This document shows positions 1-5,660 of a DNA stretch of 8,949 nucleotides, one piece after another. The notes beneath the pieces were generated by a model that was not told the origin of the DNA, did not search any database, and saw nothing but the letters and a program-made list of their open reading frames with translations. Position numbers and translations under genes: made by a program. Numbering within the stretch: the stretch's first letter is position 1; every line of letters begins with the position of its first letter. Location of the stretch: assembly GCA_002479245.1 (NCBI GenBank), contig DLMG01000081.1:1-8949 (forward strand), written 5' to 3'. This stretch comes from Verrucomicrobia subdivision 3 bacterium UBA7542. Its GTDB lineage: Bacteria; Verrucomicrobiota; Verrucomicrobiia; Limisphaerales; UBA11358.

Positions 1-46
1 CTCTGTCGAAAACCGCGCCCTAACGAGTCAACGGATTGGCCGTTTT

Positions 47-403
47 TTGATAACTCCCGTGGGGAAAATCCCGGCGCCTACTCTGCCTGTTGACAATTTA
101 CCAACGCACAATCCGCCACCCCAGACCCCCGGTTCCCTGCATTTCAGACAGTTACGGCGCTATCCGATCCACCCCAAAACCTTGGGGGAACACCTTCGAA
201 AAAGGCGGGTTGACTTCTCCTTATCCATGCCGCAACTCGCTAAATTGCTTGAGCTTGGATTCACCGCCACCGCCATTGAAAAATGGGAGAAGAACCAAAA
301 CCGACCAACTGAACCTTATCGTTCTCGAATTGTGAAGTTCCTCGGGTTCGACCCGGATTCCCAAAATTCAACAGGCGGGTCGCCGGTAGAGCATTTGCCG
401 TAA
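47..403 (+). CDS. Small XRE-like helix-turn-helix protein, possibly 5' partial or decayed
   Basis: A putative DNA-binding protein. Residues about 44-102 read as an HTH of the LGEHLRKRR type: HPKTLGEHLRKRR, then helix 2 (QLAKLLEL, 63-70), a recognition helix (TATAIEKWEKN, 73-83) and the closing motif RSRIVKFLGFDP. Short ORFs ending in an I-x-FLGYxP motif are common in Verrucomicrobia and their targets are unknown. The first 40 residues are proline-rich and not recognised. The start is weak: there is no ATG in frame, the first usable codon is TTG at 47, and the frame is open back to base 2, so the gene may begin outside the window. There is no clear ribosome binding site. After the TAA the same frame encodes a second copy of the HTH tail, which suggests that this is one half of a decaying tandem pair. 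The HTH fold is fairly sure; that it is a working gene is not. Confidence 0.55.
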   Translation: MITPVGKIPAPTLPVDNLPTHNPPPQTPGSLHFRQLRRYPIHPKTLGEHLRKRRVDFSLSMPQLAKLLELGFTATAIEKWEKNQNRPTEPYRSRIVKFLGFDPDSQNSTGGSPVEHLP

Positions 404-502
404 GGAATTCGCCGATGTGACAGGCTGTTTCCAACCATTCCCTATAGCGCTCGAATAATCGCGTATCTGGGCTATGACCCTTTCCTGAAACTGACGGAAT
501 AA
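404..502 (+). pseudogene. Degenerate second copy of the HTH C-terminal tail
   Basis: Reading on in the frame of the upstream HTH ORF past its TAA (401-403), the sequence encodes PYSARIIAYLGYDPF and then LKLTE before a TAA at 500-502. This matches the tail of the upstream ORF (PYRSRIVKFLGFDP) and is closer to the usual family ending than that copy. Nothing resembling the helix 1-3 part of the domain precedes it, so only the last 25 or so codons of a second HTH gene survive. It has no start codon of its own and is unlikely to be translated except by readthrough. Confidence 0.5.
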
Positions 503-561
503 TGTATGCGTCTGACGGAGTACGTCTGGTTTCCGGTGTCGGATACGTTGCTTTCTGAGTT

Positions 562-1011
562 TCAGGGATTGGACAAACGGAAGAACAGATTACCCGTGGG
601 GGGCGTGATGGTGATGCTGTTGGTGCCGTTGGCCGTGGTCACCGTGCCGCCATAACCAATCCAACTCGATATGCTCAGGTTGCCGTTGGTTTGCAAGGTG
701 TAGCTGCCGGAATTCGGCCATGAAACAATCACGCTGTTCGGGCCAACAAACCTGATGGTCAGGTTGGGAAGGCCGAACGTTTGCACCGCGTAAATCGCCC
801 AGAAGCCGCCGGTGACGGAATAAATGCCGCCGGTCATGGGGCCGCCAGCGTCGTGCTGGCCGATGGTGCCGCTGATGGCGTATTGGCCGTTGGTGCTGGT
901 GCCCCCGCCGCCGGAGACTTTATACCAGTTGTTGGAATATTGCTGGGCGCTGGCTGCTGCTGGAAGCAGGAGGGCCGCGATGAGGAACAATATTTTAAAG
1001 ATGGTTTTCAT
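562..1011 (-). CDS. Small exported protein with GGFWA module and FFRL-type C-terminal domain
   Basis: A 149-residue secreted protein of unknown function. Residues 1-22 are a clean signal peptide (basic start, leucine/alanine core, ASA cleavage site before QQ). Residues 29-75 carry a glycine-rich module (YKVSGGGGTSTNGQY, GTIGQHDAGGPM, VTGGFWAIY) that recurs in exported proteins of Verrucomicrobia and Planctomycetes. Residues 84-149 form a second beta-rich unit (IVSWPNSGSYTLQTNGNL, then TANGTNSITI and the ending NLFFRLSNP). The W-x(n)-YTLQ-x(n)-NL-x(n)-FFRL pattern also ends many larger verrucomicrobial exported proteins and may be a sorting or binding domain; that is inference. The ATG at 1011 is set by the signal peptide, and there is no strong Shine-Dalgarno. 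It starts 33 bp after the S53 peptidase stop and is the last gene of the cluster. It has no cysteines and no catalytic motif. Confidence 0.8.
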   Translation of the reverse strand: MKTIFKILFLIAALLLPAAASAQQYSNNWYKVSGGGGTSTNGQYAISGTIGQHDAGGPMTGGIYSVTGGFWAIYAVQTFGLPNLTIRFVGPNSVIVSWPNSGSYTLQTNGNLSISSWIGYGGTVTTANGTNSITITPPTGNLFFRLSNP

Positions 1012-1044
1012 GTCAGGCTGGGCCGTTGATGGAAAAAGCGACTA

Positions 1045-2973
1045 TCATTGGCCGACGGTCGCTGGGCCGTTGAGGGCGTTGATTGTCATGGGTTTTGTGA
1101 TGGTCATGGTTTCCGGGTTCGAGCCGGAGGTCTTGAACCAAATGTTTCCACTTGCCGAAACCGCCGTTACTCCCTGAGCGAGTGTCTTGTAAGGAGCATC
1201 GTAACTGCCATTCTGGGTGGCGCCGGAATAGTTATAATCAACCCAGACCGCTCCGCTGTAAGGCATGAGGGCATTGATCAGGTTGATTCCGTTCGGGGTC
1301 CCCAGACCGGTGCACAGATCGTAGCCGGGAACGGAATTATACTGACTGGGGCTACTGGGCCAGAAGTCATTACCATTTGTTATGTCGTTGAAACAGGACG
1401 TATACGACGGTCCTTTGGCAATCGCATAAAGCGCGGGGTTTACGAAGCCGACCGACGGCTGGCCGCTGGCCGTCGCCTGCTGGTTGACGAGCGCGGTAAA
1501 GCCCGCCCACAACGGTGCCGCGCAACTGGTCCCGCCGAAACTGCCAGCCAGGCCATTAAAATAAGTGACCCAAATCCCGGTGGCCGTCAAAGCGACATCC
1601 GGAACATTGCGCATGGTGGTGGATCCGCCGTTGGACGCCATGCTAATGCCTTGCTGATAGGTGGGAATTGCGGACCGGGTGCTGATGCCGCCACTGCTTC
1701 CCCAATAGCCGCCGCCGCTGTACCACCACGCCGGCGGATTATAGCCCCAATTCCAGACTGATTCCGAAGCATAGGAAACGCCCGAACCATTCATAGTCAA
1801 CGAGGTGCCGCCAACGGTGGTGATATTGGTGTCATCGTCCGGGCCCATGAGTGCTCCCGTAAACGCATCGCCATCACCGGAGGCCAGAAAAAAGGACTGA
1901 CCTTGAACGGCCATTACCAGGAAGTCGTTTGCAATGGTGGCATCCTCGGCACCACTAAAACCCCACGAACAACTGAATTGTTTAATCGCACTGTAAGACA
2001 CCATGCTGTTCAGAATGGTGTCCCAGTTGTTCCCTTCAAATACAACCACCTCACTCAAACCCGGAGCCATGGAGATCGCCATTTCAATATCCAGCGACAC
2101 TTCGGCGACCGCATTTGTATCGTTGTCCGGATATCCTGAAGATCCCGCCAACATAACGTTCGAAAGAGGCACTGGCGGCGATATTCCGGCCTGATTCTCG
2201 TATTTCGTGATGTCCTGTAAATAATACCCATCCATCTCAAACAGCCCAACAATTTGACCCGCACCATTGAGTGACACGCCCGGAGCGTAAGCATTCCTGA
2301 AATCATAACCCTGATAATTGTTGCCGGGTCCGGAACCGGATGACGCGCCTGAAACTCCTTTCCCCGTGGCTGGCCCTAGGCGCAGGTTGGGATGGGACAA
2401 GGCATAGTTGTCAAGCCCGCCGACATGCAGTATCGGCAGTCCGGAATCCACCGTCGGCTCAACATCCGGCGCATAAAACTGTCGCGCCTCTGTGGGATGT
2501 TGATAAGTGCGCAGTGTGACATGAAAGGCTTTTTCAATGTCTGAGACCTTTCCCGAAACATCAACCAACAGGCGGTTGTCATACCTGGCAAATACATCCA
2601 GCCCGTTCGTTTCAGCGAATTGGATGACCGCCTGATATTCCTGTTCCGTCGGGCCAAACTTTTGCGTCAATTGGTCCGGGGTCAAAAAGTGATGATAGTT
2701 CGGGCTGGTCGGGTCGTAGATTTGGTTGCGCAGATCTGTGAGCAAATCTTTGTTATGGAGCGGCAACCCGATGGCGAGGTTCAACCGACTTGTGGCCAGG
2801 GGCCGCCCCACTGGCTGCAAGTGGAGTTCGCTGATGGCGGCTGGGACATGGCCGGTTAGCGCCTTGTTATCTGCCGCCGCAGATTCAGCCGCGAGCATCA
2901 AAAGCAACAGTGAACACGCGATGCGTCCTCGCTCGACAAGACGCCTGGGAATCGGAAGTGGTCTGTTCTTCAT
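1045..2973 (-). CDS. Secreted S53 (sedolisin/kumamolisin) serine-carboxyl peptidase
   Basis: A 642-residue exported endopeptidase. Residues 1-34 are a signal peptide (basic start, SLLLLMLAAESAAA). Residues about 45-190 are the pro-kumamolisin activation domain (DPTSPNYHHFLTPDQL and GPTEQEYQAV are typical), which is normally removed at acidic pH. The catalytic domain spans about 220-570. The S53 triad is visible as E291 and D295 in AEVSLDIEMA and S483 in GGTSCAAP; the oxyanion aspartate is D367 in ASGDGD. The calcium site is formed by D530-I531 and the GYDLCTGLGTP loop (D552). Residues 573-642 are an extra tail like the first turns of a parallel beta-helix (VWVDYNYSG, DAPYKTLAQG, ETMTITKPMTINA). 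The ATG at 2973 is supported by a strong Shine-Dalgarno. The gene starts 14 bp after the fibre-like gene and precedes the small exported protein, so the three are probably co-transcribed. All key residues are intact, so it should be active. Confidence 0.93.
   Translation of the reverse strand: MKNRPLPIPRRLVERGRIACSLLLLMLAAESAAADNKALTGHVPAAISELHLQPVGRPLATSRLNLAIGLPLHNKDLLTDLRNQIYDPTSPNYHHFLTPDQLTQKFGPTEQEYQAVIQFAETNGLDVFARYDNRLLVDVSGKVSDIEKAFHVTLRTYQHPTEARQFYAPDVEPTVDSGLPILHVGGLDNYALSHPNLRLGPATGKGVSGASSGSGPGNNYQGYDFRNAYAPGVSLNGAGQIVGLFEMDGYYLQDITKYENQAGISPPVPLSNVMLAGSSGYPDNDTNAVAEVSLDIEMAISMAPGLSEVVVFEGNNWDTILNSMVSYSAIKQFSCSWGFSGAEDATIANDFLVMAVQGQSFFLASGDGDAFTGALMGPDDDTNITTVGGTSLTMNGSGVSYASESVWNWGYNPPAWWYSGGGYWGSSGGISTRSAIPTYQQGISMASNGGSTTMRNVPDVALTATGIWVTYFNGLAGSFGGTSCAAPLWAGFTALVNQQATASGQPSVGFVNPALYAIAKGPSYTSCFNDITNGNDFWPSSPSQYNSVPGYDLCTGLGTPNGINLINALMPYSGAVWVDYNYSGATQNGSYDAPYKTLAQGVTAVSASGNIWFKTSGSNPETMTITKPMTINALNGPATVGQ
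1048..1257 (-). other. Beta-helix-like C-terminal module of the S53 peptidase
   Basis: This encodes residues 573-642, beyond the calcium-binding end of the S53 catalytic domain. The pattern VWVDYNYSG...NGSYDAPYKTLAQG...ETMTITKPMTINA is that of the capping strands and first rungs of pectate-lyase-like right-handed beta-helices, which normally continue for several hundred residues. Here it stops after about 70. Either it is a short accessory module by design, perhaps for binding a surface or polymer, or it is the remnant of a longer helix. Confidence 0.5.
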
Positions 2974-2975
2974 AG

Positions 2976-2983
2976 ATCACCTT
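2976..2983 (-). promoter_or_regulatory. Strong ribosome binding site of the S53 gene
   Basis: The minus strand reads AAGGTGATCT directly before the ATG at 2973. The GGTGATC part is fully complementary to the usual 3' end of 16S rRNA. It lies inside the 14 bp gap after the upstream stop, which supports this start and translation of both genes from one message. The other two genes of the cluster lack a comparable site, so the peptidase may be the best translated of the three. Confidence 0.6.
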
Positions 2984-2987
2984 CGAT

Positions 2988-4949
2988 TTACTGCAGGGTG
3001 ACGAGCACCAGCACCATGCCTTTGCCCTCGCTCAAGCCGGTCATGGCTTTGCCGAGAATCGCGCCGGCAGCCCGGGCGTGGTCGCTGACTTTCATCGCGT
3101 GGCCGGGCGTGCTCGAAGTGGTCAGCATGTCTCCCGGTCTGATGGCCCCGTTCGAGGCATCCGCCTGCACGTACACGCGACCGGTGAGCGCCACGTTCTT
3201 GCCGCCCTCGATTAGCCCCTGCTGGTGCATCTGGATGCCGGGATTAACCCCGTTGGCACCGCTGACGACGCCGGCCACCCGGGTGTCATACGGACTGTCA
3301 CTCAATTTCAAATGGCCGGGGTTTTGCTCGTCAATCACCACGACAGCGCCTTGCGGAACTTCACCGTTGCCTGAGGTGATGTTAAACGGCTCCGCAAGGT
3401 CGGCACCGCCGCGAATGGTCAAAGAGGCCACAGAGCAGTTGTTGCTGATCCACACATTTCCCGAGTAATCCCATGTCAGGTTAACCTCGTCCGGCGCGAC
3501 GGTTCCCAAGGCCCCGCCATCCCAACCCCAGAGGAAAGGGCCGGCGCCGCCCGGGCCGACGGTTACCCCGGCAACGGAGGTACGATACCCAAGGCCAACG
3601 TTGCCGTTGCCGATACCCTCCAGGTACAAGTCGTGATTGAACTCGACGGTGCCATTTTGGGCAATGGACATCTCGTCATTGAAGCCCGTGTAAAAATCGA
3701 GTCCGTACTGGTTGCCGCCCGGCACACGTTCGGAAGCAATGCCTTCGCCGCTGCCGCTGCCGAAGGTAAGACCGTAGCCGTTGGTATTGCCATTATTAAG
3801 AAAGCCGGCATTTAAGTTGGCTTGGTCAATGTTCATGCCGCCATGCACGCTCAAGAATTGCTGCGGCCCGTTAAGGGTGCCGATGCCCACGCCGCCAGCG
3901 GCGCGGATCATAAACTGATTGGGAGCATGGTCGGTAAAGACGCCGCCAGATTCATCCGCCCAAACAAACGAGCCGGGGTTCAGCGCCTGGGCCAGATAAC
4001 CTAACGCCATGGAATATGTTCCGCTGGCAACGGTGTAATATCCCATGGCGGTTGCGTCCGCAGCGGTTGCCTGGGACTGTCCACCCGAGGCAAAGGAGTC
4101 ATTGGCCGAGGAAATGACGCTTTCACCGATGGCAACGGAGCCCGGCCCGCTGGAGGTGGGATTCCAGCCGATGGCGACAGAACCATTGGCGGTGGCTTTA
4201 GGTAAATTTCCCAAAGCGACTTCATAGTTATAGTATGGGCTATTCCCAAGCGTGCCGTTGCCCATGGTGATTGAATTATTTGTGGACAGCTCCAGAACCG
4301 GTGAGCCATTGACATCCAAATAGAGCGGCGTCACGTCTTTGGTGCCCACGAAATTCACGCCCGGCGTCGTGCCCGCATTGCCGGTCAGTTGCCAGAAATT
4401 GGCCGCTCCCAGTCCGTCGAGGGTCAAAGCGTTGACCCCCGTTAACCCCGCGCCGTTACCGTCGAAAACGTTGCCGGCGTTGTTCAGCGTCAGCGGATTG
4501 CCATAAGTGCCGGAAAGATCGCCGGTCGGAATTGTTCCGGTTAAACCCGTCGCGTTCGCGCCTTCGGCGAAAATGGCATACGGTGTGGGCGTAAGTTCCT
4601 GTCTCGGGCTCAACGTTGTAAACGAGCCGGCACCGTTGGTTTCCACGCCGAGCTCCAGCCAATAAGGCGTGCCGGTGGTGTACTGATTTCCGAAATCGAG
4701 GTACACGGTGAACAAACCGTTGGTGACGATTACCACGCCGTTGGTGGTGATCGTGCTGCCTGCCTGGGTGCCGCCGCTGCTTGCGTTCCAGAGCTTGAAG
4801 GTCATATTATACGTGCCATGGGCCGGACCGTTGCTGGCGGTCAGTTGCCCTTGGTACGTAAAGAGGGTGCCTTGAGCGAAAACGGACGGGGAAGTGGTCA
4901 AGAAGCAGCAAAACGTAACTGCTGCGAGCAATGTTATTTTGGCTTTCAT
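2988..4949 (-). CDS. Exported fibre-like protein with YadA-type 14-residue repeat head
   Basis: A 653-residue secreted protein of unknown function. Residues 1-25 are a signal peptide ending SVFA before QG. Residues 27-128 form an N-terminal beta module (LFTYQGQLTASNG...LSPRQELTPTPYAIFAE) widespread in verrucomicrobial exported proteins. Residues 130-215 are a linker like those of tail fibres (GNGAGLTGVNALTLDGL, NFWQLTGNAGTTPG). Residues 243-320 carry six repeats spaced exactly 14 residues apart (small-x-G at 245, 259, 273, 287, 301, 315), the signature of the YadA/Hia left-handed beta-roll head, which forms trimers. Residues 513-653 form a conserved C-terminal domain. There is no YadA beta-barrel anchor and no S74 chaperone motif. 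It is first in the cluster, about 70 bp from the predicted promoter. The ATG at 4949 is set by the signal peptide and lacks an obvious Shine-Dalgarno. Trimeric surface fibre or adhesin is the best guess. Confidence 0.82.
   Translation of the reverse strand: MKAKITLLAAVTFCCFLTTSPSVFAQGTLFTYQGQLTASNGPAHGTYNMTFKLWNASSGGTQAGSTITTNGVVIVTNGLFTVYLDFGNQYTTGTPYWLELGVETNGAGSFTTLSPRQELTPTPYAIFAEGANATGLTGTIPTGDLSGTYGNPLTLNNAGNVFDGNGAGLTGVNALTLDGLGAANFWQLTGNAGTTPGVNFVGTKDVTPLYLDVNGSPVLELSTNNSITMGNGTLGNSPYYNYEVALGNLPKATANGSVAIGWNPTSSGPGSVAIGESVISSANDSFASGGQSQATAADATAMGYYTVASGTYSMALGYLAQALNPGSFVWADESGGVFTDHAPNQFMIRAAGGVGIGTLNGPQQFLSVHGGMNIDQANLNAGFLNNGNTNGYGLTFGSGSGEGIASERVPGGNQYGLDFYTGFNDEMSIAQNGTVEFNHDLYLEGIGNGNVGLGYRTSVAGVTVGPGGAGPFLWGWDGGALGTVAPDEVNLTWDYSGNVWISNNCSVASLTIRGGADLAEPFNITSGNGEVPQGAVVVIDEQNPGHLKLSDSPYDTRVAGVVSGANGVNPGIQMHQQGLIEGGKNVALTGRVYVQADASNGAIRPGDMLTTSSTPGHAMKVSDHARAAGAILGKAMTGLSEGKGMVLVLVTLQ
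2991..3413 (-). other. Conserved GADLAEPF...LVLVLVTLQ C-terminal domain
   Basis: This encodes residues 513-653 of the fibre-like protein. It opens with GGADLAEPFNI, continues through GAVVVID, PGHLKLS, YDTRVAGVVSGANGVNPG, NVALTGRVYV, GAIRPGDMLTTSSTPGHAMK and AAGAILGKAM, and ends at LVLVLVTLQ. I recognise this block from the ends of other verrucomicrobial exported proteins with different middles. The alternating short hydrophobic strands and glycine turns suggest a compact beta domain. Its constant place at the C-terminus fits trimerisation, capping or surface attachment, but no function is known to me. Confidence 0.55.
3987..4223 (-). repeat. Six 42-bp coding repeats (YadA-like head repeats)
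   Basis: Within the fibre-like gene, residues 243-321 show a small residue, a hydrophobic and glycine every 14 residues: ALG, AIG, AIG, ASG, AMG and ALG at 245, 259, 273, 287, 301 and 315, with no slippage. The DNA period is 42 bp, but the repeats have diverged at base level. Each would form one turn of a left-handed beta-roll, as in YadA and Hia heads. Confidence 0.7.
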
Positions 4950-4978
4950 AATTTTGATCCAGATATTTTTTTCACCAT
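4946..4978 (-). CDS. Possible 10-codon leader ORF
   Basis: A minimal ORF (MVKKISGSKL) starts with ATG at 4978, and its TGA overlaps the ATG of the fibre-like gene in the ATGA arrangement used for translational coupling. No clear ribosome binding site precedes it, and an ORF of this size can arise by chance, so it is only a candidate leader peptide. Confidence 0.15.
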   Translation of the reverse strand: MVKKISGSKL

Positions 4979-5027
4979 ACGGATTGATACAGTGCTAAAG
5001 AGTCAAGCAGACCTCCTACCAGCTCCC

Positions 5028-5056
5028 AATAAACACAAAGTTCGGGCAAAAGTCAA
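5028..5056 (-). promoter_or_regulatory. Sigma70-like promoter of the exported-protein cluster
   Basis: On the minus strand a TTGACT hexamer (5051-5056; five of six to consensus) is followed after 17 bp by TTTATT (5028-5033; four of six). Transcription would start near 5021, giving a leader of about 70 nt before the ATG at 4949. No other candidate within 120 bp upstream has comparable boxes and spacing. It would drive the three minus-strand genes. Confidence 0.45.
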
Positions 5057-5103
5057 TCTAAATATTAAAATAAGTATATCTTTCTTTCCCTGTTTTCCCC
5101 GTC

Positions 5104-5152
5104 CTTCAAACTTCTATCTGCAATCTCCGAACTCCCATTTCCCATCATCCAG
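5104..5152. repeat. Array of seven degenerate heptamers
   Basis: Seven consecutive 7-bp units with a shared but imperfect pattern close to CTYCNAT (for example CTTCTAT at 5111, CTGCAAT at 5118, CTCCCAT at 5132) fill these 49 bp without a break. On the minus strand the units read roughly WTNGNAG. A looser pyrimidine-rich continuation runs back to about 5080. The tract is non-coding, sits between the minus-strand promoter and the TPR remnant, and recalls the short tandem heptamer repeats known from cyanobacterial intergenic DNA. Confidence 0.5.
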
Positions 5153-5156
5153 TAGA

Positions 5157-5294
5157 GAGCGGGAGCGGGCCGGGGAAAATCGCAAAGCCGGGCCATTGCT
5201 GCGGCGCGCGTTGGCGATTGACGAGAAAAGTTTCGGACCGGAACATCTATCAACCCAAACAATTCGAGCTAATTTGAAATTATTGTATGAATAA
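5157..5294 (+). pseudogene. Remnant of a TPR (kinesin-light-chain type) gene
   Basis: The frame ending at TAA 5292-5294 encodes AGPLLRRALAIDEKSFGPEH and then a degraded stretch ending LKLLYE. This is the hallmark of the 42-residue TPR repeats of the kinesin-light-chain/TPR_12 type (PLLRRALAIDEKxxGPEHPxxAxxLxNLAxLY). Only about one repeat is left. The asparagine-leucine core that normally follows GPEHP has mutated, and the reading upstream of 5157 is unrelated heptamer sequence. No start codon or ribosome binding site fits. It is best read as the 3' scrap of a lost gene; TPR proteins of this kind often sit in multi-repeat signalling or NB-ARC-like proteins, but nothing here tells which. Confidence 0.6.
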
Positions 5295-5660
5295 ACACGA
5301 AGGCTTGATTCGCTTCACCCGTTGCAATTTAAAACATCGCTAATTAAGCCAATCACATTACCTACACCGCCCGCTTTTACCGCATCCAGCCCGGACCATG
5401 ACCCTTTGTAACAATCGTCTGTCGCCGACAACAGAGAATCATCCATGCAAAACATAATTTCATCCATTCCCCAAAATCGCAGATCATATAGATTGTTTGA
5501 TTATATTTAATGTAAAAAATGGGCAATTCGCGGGAAACCTCGATTGGATTCGCCGCCGGAAAATCATTGAAAATTTCAACTCCGGGAAGAGCGTCTTTCA
5601 ATTGCCAATGCGTTCTTGATACTGTAGGATTTGTTAAAATTAAAAGTGACTTGTTTTGCC
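5295..5660. other. Intergenic region upstream of xylA
   Basis: No convincing gene is present. The region is AT-rich, especially 5440-5520 and 5600-5660, as expected for a promoter region. A weak hexamer pair, TTCTTG (5613-5618) and TAAAAT (5635-5640) with a 16 bp spacer, could promote xylA with a very short leader, although the -35 is poor. A perfect 13-bp inverted repeat lies at 5567-5579. A 74-codon minus-strand ORF here has no family resemblance that I can see and is probably chance. Confidence 0.4.
5567..5579. promoter_or_regulatory. Candidate operator upstream of xylA
   Basis: TTGAAAATTTCAA is a perfect 6-1-6 inverted repeat located 82 bp before the xylA ATG and about 34 bp upstream of the weak -35 candidate. 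The size and symmetry fit a dimeric repressor or activator site, but no regulator gene is nearby and AT-rich palindromes of this length can be chance. Confidence 0.2.

Noticed and set aside
90..335. An 81-codon ORF in another frame of the HTH region
   Set aside because: Its product is proline- and serine-rich with no domain, while the overlapping frame encodes a recognisable HTH.
484..566. A 9-bp inverted repeat (CCTGAAACT/AGTTTCAGG), with a CTGACGGA direct repeat at 491 and 512, at the end of the exported cluster
   Set aside because: The loop would be 65 nt and no T run follows on the minus strand, so it is not a convincing terminator; it also does not look like transposon ends because no transposase lies between.
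5420..5430. Short palindrome TGTCGCCGACA
   Set aside because: It is 11 bp with no promoter or gene start close by and too far from xylA to argue for an operator.
5377..5601. A 74-codon minus-strand ORF in the xylA upstream region
   Set aside because: It has no recognisable motif, no ribosome binding site and an odd cysteine- and tryptophan-rich end; the region is better explained as regulatory DNA.
5631..5660. A TTG start for xylA, ten codons upstream
   Set aside because: The extra residues do not match the family, and from the ATG at 5661 the active-site numbering equals that of E. coli XylA.
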